Shown here piece by piece: positions 17,965 to 25,538 of a DNA stretch of 33,549 bases. The stretch is from Oceanicola sp. S124 (GTDB lineage Bacteria; Pseudomonadota; Alphaproteobacteria; Rhodobacterales; Rhodobacteraceae), in the NCBI RefSeq assembly GCF_000220565.1, contig NZ_AFPM01000010.1:1-33549 (forward strand), written 5' to 3'. The position numbers and the translations under genes are program-made. The notes under the pieces are model-generated. The model was not told the origin of the DNA. It was given only the letters and a program-made list of their open reading frames with translations, and made no database searches. Each line of letters starts with the position of its first letter. The first letter of the stretch is position 1.

Positions 17965-18390
17965 TCAGCCCTTCAGCTGTTCCAGGCGCGGGCGCAGGCC
18001 CGACAGGTCATAGCCGGCGCGGGCGGTGGTCGAGAGGATCTCGTCGATGTCGAGGCTGCCCTCGGAGGCCTTGCCAAGCGACCAGATGACAGAGCAGCGG
18101 GTGCCCGAGGCGCAATAGGCCAGCACCGGGCCCTCGGCTTCGGCCAGCGACATCTGGCGCGCGATGTTCTCGGGCGTCATCGTGTCGTGGGTCAGGGGCA
18201 GCACCGCGAAGTCCAGGCCCGCGGCTTCGGCGGCCTTGGCCATCTGCGCGGCATGCAGGTGCGGCGGGTTCTCGGCATCCGGGCGGTTGCAGATGATCCG
18301 GGTGAAACCGGCCTCGCGGATCGCGGCCATGTCGGCCGGGTCGATCTGGGGCGAGACGGAATAGCTGGGGGTGAGCTGACGAATATCCAT
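17965..18390 (-). CDS. DUF442/TIGR01244-type phosphatase-like (sulfur transferase) protein
   Basis: Small cytoplasmic protein, 141 residues. It has the DUF442 N-terminal pattern YSVSPQIDPADMAAIREAGF followed by IICNRPDAENP, and the catalytic CX5R loop CASGTRC with Cys93 and Arg98. Proteins of this group resemble dual-specificity phosphatases and are often annotated as sulfur transferases because they occur fused to BLH/persulfide-dioxygenase-like enzymes. The real reaction is uncertain. The ATG at 18390 is preferred to an upstream TTG because AGGA is spaced correctly for it and the family motif begins there. It stands alone, divergent from the next gene. Confidence 0.85.
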   Translation of the reverse strand: MDIRQLTPSYSVSPQIDPADMAAIREAGFTRIICNRPDAENPPHLHAAQMAKAAEAAGLDFAVLPLTHDTMTPENIARQMSLAEAEGPVLAYCASGTRCSVIWSLGKASEGSLDIDEILSTTARAGYDLSGLRPRLEQLKG

Positions 18391-18497
18391 GGCCAAGTCC
18401 TACGGGGGCGACGCGATCCTGTCCAGATCGCCCGTGCACCCTAGCGCGCCGGAGCCGGCGGTGTCGCGACCTTCTGCCACCCTTGGCGCATTTCGCT

Positions 18498-18526
18498 TTG
18501 GGCAGGGCCGCCGCTTTCGCTATACT
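18498..18526 (+). promoter_or_regulatory. Candidate sigma-70-type promoter
   Basis: TTGGGC (18498-18503) and TATACT (18521-18526) are separated by exactly 17 bases. The -10 element matches five of six consensus bases. Transcription would start about 110 bases upstream of the small gene at 18643, leaving a GC-rich leader with GGGGCCCCC-type complementary blocks. Confidence 0.45.
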
Positions 18527-18642
18527 TGACCCTAGGGGCCCCCGCAGGAGGAGCAGGGCCCTGATCACCCGAAAGACCGGACGGTTCCCGCACCGTGGCT
18601 GCTGCGTTGCGGCATCGTCCCAGAACCCCGGAGGAGCAATCC

Positions 18643-18867
18643 ATGAATGCGATCACCACCGAGGACCTGCACCGCAAACTGGCCGATGTATCGGACCTGA
18701 TCTCGGGCACGCGGCCCGGATCGCGGCACCGCCATCTGCCGCAACTGCATGCGCTGGTAGGGGATTTCGCCCGCAAGGGGGTCGGTGTACCGCCCCGGCT
18801 GCGCCAGCTTCAGGAAGACCTGACCAACGAGGCGATCGAGAGTCGCTTCGACAACATGCCGATCTGA
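18643..18867 (+). CDS. Small conserved hypothetical protein
   Basis: 74 residues, soluble and basic in the centre, beginning MNAITTEDLHRKLADVSDLI and ending ESRFDNMPI. No motif of known function is visible. It looks mostly helical, with an amphipathic N-terminal half. The start is well supported by GGAGGAG 7 bases upstream, and the frame ends cleanly, so it is probably a real gene of a kind common in Rhodobacteraceae. It stands alone between a divergent DUF442-type gene and a convergent small membrane-protein gene. Confidence 0.7.
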   Translation: MNAITTEDLHRKLADVSDLISGTRPGSRHRHLPQLHALVGDFARKGVGVPPRLRQLQEDLTNEAIESRFDNMPI

Positions 18868-19056
18868 GGCAAGTTTCCGGCCAGGCTCACCGCATCATGT
18901 ATGCATCATCGACGCACGGGCCCGCGCCAGCATGGCGTGGGCTCTTCTCTTGCGGAGGCGGCGGCGCGGTCGCGGCGGCGCAGCATGCGACGGATGGGCC
19001 CCGCGGCGCGGCCGGGCGACCGAATCGCGCAGGCGCCGGCCGGCTGTCGCAGGGCC

Positions 19057-19272
19057 TCAGCCCAGCCAGATGCCGAAGATCACCAGCATCAGCCCGAAGA
19101 CCGAGAGCAGCAAACCGCCGAGGTTCAGCGGCATGGCCCGGCTGATTGCCTGCCGCAGGGCCTCGTCCTCGAGGCCGGCGGCCCGCGCCCGTGCCACCTT
19201 GACGATCGACCAGACCAGCATGGCCAGCCCGACCAGCGAGACGGCGGCGCCGCCCCAGATCATGATTTCCAT
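19057..19272 (-). CDS. Small two-helix membrane protein
   Basis: 71 residues with two hydrophobic helices (about 4-25, IWGGAAVSLVGLAMLVWSIV, and about 50-70, LGGLLLSVFGLMLVIFGIWLG). A short basic-acidic loop (KVARARAAGLEDEALRQAI) joins them. No function is recognised. GGAGG 6 bases before the ATG supports the start. It is a single-gene unit convergent with the small gene at 18643 and divergent from gapR. Confidence 0.75.
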   Translation of the reverse strand: MEIMIWGGAAVSLVGLAMLVWSIVKVARARAAGLEDEALRQAISRAMPLNLGGLLLSVFGLMLVIFGIWLG

Positions 19273-19413
19273 CCGTGCCTCCTGAAGATGCGTCCTCGCG
19301 CCTAGCCCGGGCGAGGCCGCGTTGCAAGCGCCGCGCGGCGATTGGCCCCTTGCGGCGCGGCCCGCCCCCGGCTAGCTAGGGGCCTTGCCCGCGCAGGCCA
19401 GAGGAGACGGAAG

Positions 19414-19683
19414 ATGATGGAAGACGAAGACAACAAGGCCGTGGAAAACTACCGCGTCACCGCTGGTGAACTGCGCGCCTTCGTCGAGCGCTACGAGCGG
19501 CTGGAAGCCGAGAAGAAGGACATCGCGGACCAGCAGAAAGAGGTCATGGCCGAGGCCAAGGGCCGTGGCTACGACGTGAAGGTCCTGCGCAAGATCGTCG
19601 CCCTTCGCAAGCGCGAGCCCAACGATATCGCCGAAGAAGAGGCGGTGCTGGAACTCTACAAGGAAGCGCTCGGCATGAGCTGA
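19414..19683 (+). CDS. gapR: GapR family chromosome-structuring protein (DUF2312)
   Basis: 89 residues and nearly the standard GapR length. It contains the coiled helix RAFVERYERLEAEKKDIADQ, then EVMAEAKGRGYDVKVLRKIV and LRKREPNDIAEEEAVLELY, all hallmarks of DUF2312. In Caulobacter, GapR is a nucleoid-associated protein that clamps overtwisted AT-rich DNA ahead of replication and transcription. Two tandem ATGs (19414, 19417) are possible, and GAGGAG 7 bases before the first favours it. The gene is monocistronic and divergent from the small membrane protein. Confidence 0.93.
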   Translation: MMEDEDNKAVENYRVTAGELRAFVERYERLEAEKKDIADQQKEVMAEAKGRGYDVKVLRKIVALRKREPNDIAEEEAVLELYKEALGMS

Positions 19684-20039
19684 GCCGGCAGCGGGGGCCG
19701 AAGGGGTCCCGCGTCAGCGACCGGAGCGGTCTGGCGGCTTCGCCAGCCGGGAACACGCCGCGAGAAGGGTCGCCAGCAGAGCGCGGGCCCACCCCGGCGC
19801 GACAGCTGGTCCCGTCACGGGCGGCGGTCAGCGGATCTTCGATCCCTGCGGGCGGCCCGCGATCCCGTCGCCCTGCCGCCGCGCCTCTTTCGGTACCCCC
19901 AACCCGACGTGAAACGGCCTGCCGCCGGGGCGGTCGGGCAAGCTGGCAGGCCCAGAAGGCCGCGTCGTGCCACATGACAGCATCGGATTGCAGGACAGCC
20001 TCGGGCCGCGGAACGGCAGCGGGGCTGTCTCCATGCCGG
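19684..20039. other. Convergent gap with candidate hairpins
   Basis: No gene is seen. CTGGCG/CGCCAG (19731-19736 and 19741-19746) could terminate gapR. GACAGCC/GGCTGTC (19994-20000 and 20023-20029) could serve the minus-strand gene ending at 20040. Neither has a T-run. Confidence 0.4.
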
Positions 20040-20915
20040 TCAGGGCGTGATCATCCGCACGCCGGGCATCTGAGAGATTTCCTCCAGGTCGTCCTCGTAG
20101 AGTTCCGTCAGCAGGTCTACCGTCAGCTCGTCCCAATCGGGGCCCACAAGCTCTTCCTCCATGGCCTCGTCGACGGCGAACTTGTCGAGGAAGGCGGCGG
20201 CCGCACGGCGGCGCTGGTCACCGGTCAGATCCGGGTGATCGGCCAGGTAGCCGGCGAAGCGCGTCAGCCCCTCGGGCGACATGATGTCCTGCAGGATGTC
20301 GAATTCGCCGAGGATCTCCTCATCTTCCGAGAGGTCGCCCATGCGGCGCATCACCTCACCCCAGATCAGCGGCACGTCTTCCTGGCACCAGATCGTCAGG
20401 CCGATGTCGGGCAGGGTGTGCCGGATGCGGTCGATCAGTTCGGACCAGCGCAGGGTCAGCGGATCGGTGCCTTCCATGAAGGCGGCGAAGCTGTCGTGTG
20501 GCGAGGCGGCGAAGACATCGGGCAGGTAGGTGACCGGGTTGCGGATCGCCAGGAACAACTCGATGCGGTCCGGCGCGAAGAACTCGCGGAAATCGGCCAG
20601 CTTGGATTCGGCGCGGGGGTAGAACTGCCCGCGCGAGACCGCCAGCTTGGGAACGCAGAAGAAATTCTCGTTCGACAGGATCAGCCGCCCGGGCGTCTCG
20701 TGGTCGAGGATCTGTTGCAGCAGCGTGTCGCGGGCGCCGGGATCGGGGGGCTGGTCGCTGAGCGCCTGAAGCGCGTCGCGCAGGCTGCGCCGGTAGCGCG
20801 CAGGGCCGGGCACCGCCACCGCGGCGGCATGCAGCAGGTCGGCATTGCGCAGCAGGCCCTTGATCAGGCGGTCCGCTTCCGTCCCGTGTACCCCTGCATG
20901 TAGAACCACTTCCAT
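20040..20915 (-). CDS. Hypothetical protein, possibly sulfotransferase-like
   Basis: 291 residues, predicted cytoplasmic and acidic toward the C-terminus. It begins MEVVLHAGVHGTEADRLIKGLL. The arrangement is reminiscent of the PAPS-binding start of sulfotransferases, but the usual P-loop (PKTGTT-like) is not present. RIELFLAIRNPVTYLPDVF (about residues 115-133) resembles the second cofactor site (RNP), which supports a degenerate sulfotransferase fold. The C-terminal DWDELTVDLLTELYEDDLEEI region is also reported in similar Rhodobacteraceae proteins as I remember them. The start at 20915 is preferred to an upstream ATG because the fold begins there. Activity is doubtful. It may be a non-catalytic relative. 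Confidence 0.7.
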   Translation of the reverse strand: MEVVLHAGVHGTEADRLIKGLLRNADLLHAAAVAVPGPARYRRSLRDALQALSDQPPDPGARDTLLQQILDHETPGRLILSNENFFCVPKLAVSRGQFYPRAESKLADFREFFAPDRIELFLAIRNPVTYLPDVFAASPHDSFAAFMEGTDPLTLRWSELIDRIRHTLPDIGLTIWCQEDVPLIWGEVMRRMGDLSEDEEILGEFDILQDIMSPEGLTRFAGYLADHPDLTGDQRRRAAAAFLDKFAVDEAMEEELVGPDWDELTVDLLTELYEDDLEEISQMPGVRMITP

Positions 20916-20999
20916 GGCGGCCAGCCTCGCGTCCGAACGTGTCACCTATACAGGCTGCCGTCTGGACAGGCAAAGCGGTTTCAGGCAACCAGAGGGGCG

Positions 21000-22661
21000 A
21001 TGAGCACTGCCGAACGACCCTCTGCCCCCCTGGCCGCCCGCCGCCGGCTGCGCCTGTCGCCCTGGTCCGCCGGGGCGTTGGTGATCGCGGCCGTGGTGTT
21101 GCTGCCGATACTGTCGGTGATCTGGACCGCAGCCTGGCCCGAGACCAACATCTGGCCGCATCTCGTCGCCACCACCCTGCCGCGCTACCTTGGCAACTCG
21201 TTGATCCTGATGGGCTCTGTCGGGGCGCTGACCGGCGTGGTGGGCAGCGGCGCGGCCTGGCTGATCACCCGCTACCGCTTCCCGGCAAGCCGCTGGCTGG
21301 AGTACCTGCTGCTGCTGCCCATGGCGATCCCGGCCTATGTCGGGGCCTATGCCCTGGTCGATTTCCTGGAATACTCGGGCCCGGTGCAGTCCGGCCTGCG
21401 ACAGCTCTTCGGCTGGTCCAATGCGCGCGACTACTGGTTCCCCGAGGTGCGCTCGATCGAGGCGGCGGTGCTGGTGCTCTCGGCCTCGCTCTATCCCTAT
21501 GTCTACCTGCTGTCCCGCGCGGCCTTCCGCGAGCAGTCCGGCGGCGCGGAAGAGGTCGCACGGTCGCTGGGCCGCGGCCCCTGGCGGCGGTTCGTCAGCA
21601 TCGGCCTGCCGATGGCCCGCCCCGCCATCGCCGCCGCCGTGGCCATCGTGATGATGGAGACGGTGAACGATTTCGGCACGGTGGACTACTTTGCGGTGCA
21701 GACGCTGACCACGGGCATCTTCTCGGTCTGGCTGCAAAGCTACAATGCCGGTGGCGCGGCGCAGATCGCCTGCGTGATCCTGGCGCTTGTCGTGGCGCTG
21801 GTGCTGCTGGAGCGCGGCTCGCGCCGGCGGCTGCGCTACTACAACCTCTCGAGCCGCCATCGCCCGGTCGAACGTCAGCCCCTCGGCGGGTTGCGCGCCT
21901 GGGCGGCTTTCCTCGCCTGCACGTTGCCCTTTGCCCTGGGCTTCCTGCTGCCGGGAGCGGTGATCCTGTCGCATGCGCTGCGGGTGCCCGAGGCCTGGGT
22001 CGACCCCGGCCTGTTGCGCGCGCTGCTGCACACGCTGACGGTCTGCGGGCTGGCGGCGATGATTACCGTTCTGGCGGCGGTCTTCCTGGTCTACGGGGTG
22101 CGGCTCTCCGGCGCCCGCCTGCCACGCCTGCTGATGCCGGTCACCACCATCGGCTATGCTGCCCCGGGCGCGGTGCTGGCGGTCGGCATCCTGGTGCCCC
22201 TGGCCGGTCTCGACCATCGCCTGGCCGACGGGCTGGAGGCGCTGACCGGCCGCGATCCGGGCCTGCTGCTGACCGGCACCGGCTTTGCCCTGGTGCTGGC
22301 CTATTGCGTGCGCTTCTTCGCCATCGCCCAGGGCGCGGCGGACAGCGCCATGGGCCGCATCCCGCCCTCGCTGCCCATGGCGGCGCGCTCGCTGGGCCGC
22401 AACCGCCGCGCGGTGCTGCGAGAGGTGCATTTCCCGCTCATCCGCGGCTCACTCGCCTCGGCCCTGTTGCTGGTCTTCGTCGATGCGGTGAAGGAACTGC
22501 CCGCCACCCTGTTGCTGCGCCCCTTCAACTACGACACCCTGGCCACCCGGGTGCACGAAAAGGCCAGCCTGGAGCAACTGGGAGAGGCCTCTCCCGCCGC
22601 GCTGATGGTCGTCGCGGTAGGGCTGGTCGCGGTGGCCCTGCTGGCCCGCGCGAACCGCTGA
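21000..22661 (+). CDS. Iron(III)-type ABC transporter permease (FbpB-like, two fused permease domains)
   Basis: Inner-membrane permease, 553 residues with about 12 hydrophobic segments arranged as two binding-protein-dependent permease domains. Each has an ATPase-contact EAA loop: EEVARSLGRGPWRRFVSIGLP near 184-204 and MAARSLGRNRRAVLREVHFP near 460-480. The sequence ETVNDFGTVDYFAV is typical of Fbp/AfuB/SfuB ferric transporters. It should act with a periplasmic iron-binding protein and an FbpC-type ATPase, neither of which is next to it. Downstream is tRNA-Thr and then the phage element, so the insertion may have separated them, or they are encoded elsewhere. The divergent neighbour is unrelated. 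No clear SD is seen, and the ATG at 21000 follows GAGGGGCG. Confidence 0.9.
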   Translation: MSTAERPSAPLAARRRLRLSPWSAGALVIAAVVLLPILSVIWTAAWPETNIWPHLVATTLPRYLGNSLILMGSVGALTGVVGSGAAWLITRYRFPASRWLEYLLLLPMAIPAYVGAYALVDFLEYSGPVQSGLRQLFGWSNARDYWFPEVRSIEAAVLVLSASLYPYVYLLSRAAFREQSGGAEEVARSLGRGPWRRFVSIGLPMARPAIAAAVAIVMMETVNDFGTVDYFAVQTLTTGIFSVWLQSYNAGGAAQIACVILALVVALVLLERGSRRRLRYYNLSSRHRPVERQPLGGLRAWAAFLACTLPFALGFLLPGAVILSHALRVPEAWVDPGLLRALLHTLTVCGLAAMITVLAAVFLVYGVRLSGARLPRLLMPVTTIGYAAPGAVLAVGILVPLAGLDHRLADGLEALTGRDPGLLLTGTGFALVLAYCVRFFAIAQGAADSAMGRIPPSLPMAARSLGRNRRAVLREVHFPLIRGSLASALLLVFVDAVKELPATLLLRPFNYDTLATRVHEKASLEQLGEASPAALMVVAVGLVAVALLARANR

Positions 22662-22707
22662 GCGAGCTCTTGATCCGCCGTGTCATTCCGCGTAAACGGC
22701 TCGGGAT

Positions 22708-22783
22708 GCCCCTATAGCTCAGCTGGTAGAGCAACTGATTTGTAATCAGTGGGTCCGCGGTTCGAGTCCGTGTGGGGGCACCA
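22708..22783 (+). tRNA. tRNA-Thr (anticodon UGU)
   Basis: The complete cloverleaf can be read directly. The acceptor arm GCCCCTA pairs with TGGGGGC, with discriminator A and an encoded CCA (22781-22783). The D-arm carries AGCTCAGCTGGTAGAGC. The anticodon stem ACTGA/TCAGT encloses TTTGTAA, giving anticodon TGT at 22741-22743, and the T-arm has GGTTCGAGTCC. The gene is intact and its 3' end borders the integrated element, so it is the probable integration target. Confidence 0.97.
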
Positions 22784-22827
22784 TAACTCACTGAAAATAA
22801 AACAAATTTTTCGTATGCCTGTGTATG

Positions 22828-22860
22828 CGTCCGAACGTCCGAATTCGTCCGAGTCGGACG
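22828..22860. repeat. Short CGTCCGA repeats next to tRNA-Thr
   Basis: CGTCCGA occurs as direct repeats at 22828, 22836 and 22846, and its inverse TCGGACG at 22854-22860. The last pair forms a 15-base interrupted palindrome centred on 22853. The block lies 45-77 bases past the tRNA 3' end, where integrase arm-type or excisionase sites of an attL would be. The inverted pair could also help stop the leftward operon ending at 22894. Confidence 0.5.
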
Positions 22861-22893
22861 GTGACCGCATTCGGATGCGATGTGTAGTGGCCT

Positions 22894-23154
22894 TCACTGG
22901 GCGCCGCGCGCTGCGGCGGCCAGCCGCAGCAGCGGTGACATCACTTGCGAATTCGGTGCGATCGACAGGAGTGCCTCGAGACCATCGAGGCTGACCCGAG
23001 CCCCCTGCATGTCGAGTCCTGCCTCGAGCCCAAGGAACTGGAACGGTTCGCCGCAGTCCTCGCACTTGACCCGAACCTCGGCCATGAACCGGCCGGTGTC
23101 CTCAAGTCTCGCTACCTTCACGCTGGCGCCGAAATTAGTATGCTTGCAAGCCAT
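22894..23154 (-). CDS. Phage-type hypothetical protein with Cys/His motifs
   Basis: 86 residues. It begins MACKHTNFGASVKVARLEDTG and has CEDCGEPFQFLGLEAG (about 31-46), so a small zinc-binding fold made of CKH and CEDC is plausible. Proteins with this start are common in alphaproteobacterial prophages, without known function. AAGGAA lies about 8 bases before the ATG. It is the last gene of the leftward operon. Confidence 0.75.
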   Translation of the reverse strand: MACKHTNFGASVKVARLEDTGRFMAEVRVKCEDCGEPFQFLGLEAGLDMQGARVSLDGLEALLSIAPNSQVMSPLLRLAAAARGAQ

Positions 23155-23165
23155 TGCTTCGTTCC

Positions 23166-24194
23166 TTACTCGCTCTCGCCTTCGTATCCGAAGGCGACGG
23201 TGTATTCGGCTGCCTCTGATAGCGTGTCAGCCAAGCGTCTATGTCCGTTTCCACGTTCGCGGACAGCTTGCTTACGTAGCCATTCTGAGGCTTTCCTTAG
23301 GTCACCGCGGGACGCGGCAGCGCGGCCGGAGCTTTCGCCCTCCCAGCCTGGAGGCATGAGAAATCCAGCGGCCGAGCGATGGCCTCCCCCACCGTAAGAT
23401 GCCGCGATCTCCGAAACATCGAGGCCGTCGGCGCGCGACCGCAGCGAGAAGGCCCGCCCTTTCGGTCCGTCGACATAGGTAGCGGCAAAGGGTTCGCCGA
23501 CCGCCATGGCGCCGGCGGTATCGGACGCTAACGCGTATGGAGCTGCAGCGACCGGCACATTGTATCCGCCGATGATCATGCGGCGCTGCGAGACATCCAT
23601 CACCTGGCGCACCATCTTGTCGTGGGCGCGCAGGATTGCCTCACCTTCGGCCGCCACCCGGCCGATATCGGTATCAGCCTGCAGGCGGGCGTCCAGATCG
23701 TCCCAAGTGGACCAGGTCATTTCGTGGGAGGCGATCACCGCATTGATCTCGCGGGATTGGTCGATATTCCAGCGCCAGAGGTCCCGATCGGCAACGACCT
23801 CGACCAGGAACGGTCGCTGTCCGCCGCAGAAGTAGTCCCAGGCCATTTGCGCACCACTGCGCTCCATGTCGAACAGTGCCACAGGATTGCCGGCATTGGC
23901 GCGCTGCACCTCCCAGGTCTCTGCCGGTTTAGGCATCGCTGCCAGATCAGCTTGGGCGGTCTTGTGGTGATCGAGGACCAATATCGATCGGGCTTTCAGG
24001 GCCATGCGCTCAAGCACCGCCCACTTGTAGCTGAAATCCACGATGATGACGTCAGCGCCGAGGACACTTGGCGGCTCGCTTCCGTAGCCGGCCGGAACGA
24101 AAGTGACGCTGTTACCGAGCGCCATCCGAACACACCAGGCGGCGGTAAAGCCGTCCGCGCAGTTGGCGTGGTAGATGCAGATAGTCGTGGTCAT
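23166..24194 (-). CDS. DHH-family phosphoesterase
   Basis: 342 residues. The DHH catalytic motifs are all visible: HANCADGF (D14), VDFSYK (D53), DHHKT (D75-H76-H77) and an ADRDLWRW segment. The C-terminal DHHA1-like ASYGGGGHRSAAGF binds the substrate. The family hydrolyses phosphodiester bonds in nanoRNAs, cyclic dinucleotides or DNA ends, usually with Mn2+. In a phage it may recycle oligonucleotides or degrade signalling nucleotides, and the sequence does not choose between these. Ser-Ala-Ala-Gly is intact and no key residue is missing, so it should be active. The gene follows the diphosphohydrolase-like gene by 10 bases. Confidence 0.9.
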   Translation of the reverse strand: MTTTICIYHANCADGFTAAWCVRMALGNSVTFVPAGYGSEPPSVLGADVIIVDFSYKWAVLERMALKARSILVLDHHKTAQADLAAMPKPAETWEVQRANAGNPVALFDMERSGAQMAWDYFCGGQRPFLVEVVADRDLWRWNIDQSREINAVIASHEMTWSTWDDLDARLQADTDIGRVAAEGEAILRAHDKMVRQVMDVSQRRMIIGGYNVPVAAAPYALASDTAGAMAVGEPFAATYVDGPKGRAFSLRSRADGLDVSEIAASYGGGGHRSAAGFLMPPGWEGESSGRAAASRGDLRKASEWLRKQAVRERGNGHRRLADTLSEAAEYTVAFGYEGESE

Positions 24195-24204
24195 GTGGGG
24201 TCTC

Positions 24205-24582
24205 CTAGGTCAGCTGGCCGGGGAGAGGGCGCGTCTTCTCGCTGCTGCGATCGTGCTCGATCGCCTTTTCGCTATCTGCGGTGCGCCAATCCGGCCAGGT
24301 CCGCGCCTCGTTGCGGGCCTGTTTCGCAAGGATCAGCCTGCAAGCGAGGTCAGCGACGAATTCCGGATCCCCACGAACGCCGGTGCAATATGCGAGGCGG
24401 CGGGTCAGCCCGTCCAAGGCCAGGATCACAACGTCAACCCATTCGTCCGACTCACCGTTGGAGGTTTGCACCTCCACGAGCTCTTTCCGAATATGATCAA
24501 TTACGCCCGCAGTTCGCACGCCGGGGCCGTAGGTCGCGTGGCTAAATGCCATCTGACGGATAAGATGCTGCTTAAGGTCCAT
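24205..24582 (-). CDS. dATP/dGTP diphosphohydrolase-like protein (DUF550 type)
   Basis: 125 residues. GVIDHIRKELVEVQ and EWVDVVILALDGLTRR (roughly residues 26-62) match the DUF550/MazG-like core: HIRKEL supplies glutamates and EWVDVVILALD the ExxD metal-binding pair. Enzymes of this kind hydrolyse dATP or dGTP to the monophosphate, which in phages tunes the nucleotide pool or removes modified precursors. Cys66 and the downstream tail are not diagnostic. The gene is on the minus strand in the leftward operon and is followed by the DHH gene. I am fairly confident of the family, less of the exact substrate. Confidence 0.75.
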   Translation of the reverse strand: MDLKQHLIRQMAFSHATYGPGVRTAGVIDHIRKELVEVQTSNGESDEWVDVVILALDGLTRRLAYCTGVRGDPEFVADLACRLILAKQARNEARTWPDWRTADSEKAIEHDRSSEKTRPLPGQLT

Positions 24583-24604
24583 TCTGTTGCCTCCTGGCAG
24601 GTGA

Positions 24605-24919
24605 CTAGCTGGGCTTTGAAGGGGCGGTCGTCATCGCGGCCACGGTTTTCCGGTGGAACGCTTCGAGCTCGTCCACCCACTGCTGCATGAAGATGAGGTC
24701 GCCATCGGTCTCGCTTATCCCGTCGTCGAGACCGGCGGTCATCACGGCAAACAGTTCGGCCGCACCGGCAAAGAAGCAGATGCGCATCTCACGTAGCTGG
24801 TCAGGGCTGGCGTTTGGGTAGGCCGAGGCAGTGAAAACCTTGAAACACTCGTCTATCAGCCTCCCTCGCCGCGCCATTTTGCGGATCCGGTCGCGGGTCA
24901 TTTGGTCAATGCTGGGCAT
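24605..24919 (-). CDS. Phage hypothetical protein
   Basis: 104 residues, mostly helical. It begins MPSIDQMTRDRIRKMARRGRLI, and the middle (LREMRICFFAGAAELFAVM) is a hydrophobic helix, possibly a core rather than a membrane segment. No family is assigned. AGGAGC lies 6 bases before the ATG at 24919. The start overlaps the end of the preceding gene by 14 bases, suggesting translational coupling. Confidence 0.65.
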   Translation of the reverse strand: MPSIDQMTRDRIRKMARRGRLIDECFKVFTASAYPNASPDQLREMRICFFAGAAELFAVMTAGLDDGISETDGDLIFMQQWVDELEAFHRKTVAAMTTAPSKPS

Positions 24920-25157
24920 GTTCGCTCCTAGGCAAGGGATGGTCGGAATTGCAGGTCGGACAGGGATGCCCGCGCCTATTTGCAGAAATGGTCCAGGTGT
25001 CGTGGATCCATCCGGTATCGTGGCCGCATCGACTGCAGGTGAAGCGGATGCCCTTCGCGCCGCCTGGAAGGTGCCCTGCATCTTCGATATGCATGCGGAT
25101 GATGCGCCGGCGGGGTATGTCCTGGTCTGGAAAGAGATATGGCTGGCGTCGGCCCAT
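24906..25157 (-). CDS. Small zinc-ribbon-like phage protein
   Basis: 83 residues. Two cysteine pairs, CSRCG (about 41-45) and PCPTCN (about 65-70), around the segment TGWIHDTWT give a likely zinc ribbon. The motif GIRFTCSRCGHDTGWI is familiar from prophage proteins of Rhodobacteraceae. No function is known. The ATG directly follows the stop of the 39-residue membrane gene (TAGATG), with no strong Shine-Dalgarno of its own, so translation is probably coupled. An internal ATG at MHIEDAGHLP is an alternative start. Confidence 0.65.
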   Translation of the reverse strand: MGRRQPYLFPDQDIPRRRIIRMHIEDAGHLPGGAKGIRFTCSRCGHDTGWIHDTWTISANRRGHPCPTCNSDHPLPRSEHAQH

Positions 25158-25277
25158 CTAGAACACCAGCGCCCCGACCAGAATTCCGGCGCCGAAGATG
25201 CACCATCCGATGATCGCCAGCACGAAACCTGTGCCGTGCGGCGCCTCCCTGTTCTCTCTGGGCGCGTTATCTCGCAT
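25158..25277 (-). CDS. 39-residue single-helix membrane protein
   Basis: A tiny frame starting MRDNAPRENREAPHG and followed by one hydrophobic helix of about 20 residues (FVLAIIGWCIFGAGILVGAL) ending in VF. GGAGGAGAG precedes the ATG with correct spacing, and the stop TAG directly abuts the ATG of the zinc-ribbon gene. It is probably an inner-membrane microprotein of the phage. Its role is unknown. Confidence 0.6.
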   Translation of the reverse strand: MRDNAPRENREAPHGTGFVLAIIGWCIFGAGILVGALVF

Positions 25278-25292
25278 CTCTCTCCTCCAGTT

Positions 25293-25538
25293 CTACAAGG
25301 CCCGGGCCGGATCGCGTCGGCAGGGCGAGCAAAGACGGTTGCCAGGCCCGGAGCTGATGAAGCGATCCCCACAACACAGGCAGGCACGGTCCCGCTGCCG
25401 GGATTGCTTCTCGAGGCGCGTCGCGGCGCCGACGGCGGTGTACTCGCAGGAAAAGTGAGGGCTGACCCGCTCGGCACCGTTGAACACCGCCCAGCTTCTG
25501 CCAGATCCCCTGACGTCCAGATGCAGCCCGTTGCTCAC
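25293..25538 (-). CDS. Small zinc-ribbon-like protein (GTG start)
   Basis: 81 residues. The C-terminal half has CLCCGDRFISSGPGNRLCSPC (about 53-73), a four-cysteine zinc-binding pattern common in alphaproteobacterial prophages. The GTG at 25538 is chosen because AGGAGG lies 7 bases upstream and it overlaps the previous gene's stop as GTGA. The first 50 residues have no recognised family. It is in the same operon as the integrase. Confidence 0.65.
   Translation of the reverse strand: MSNGLHLDVRGSGRSWAVFNGAERVSPHFSCEYTAVGAATRLEKQSRQRDRACLCCGDRFISSGPGNRLCSPCRRDPARAL

Noticed and set aside
20939..22717. A 592-codon frame on the plus strand
   Set aside because: It is the shifted-frame shadow of the iron-type permease, which has clear transporter motifs.
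22709..22791. Small minus-strand frames overlapping tRNA-Thr
   Set aside because: The cloverleaf is complete, and the frames read through the tRNA without family features.
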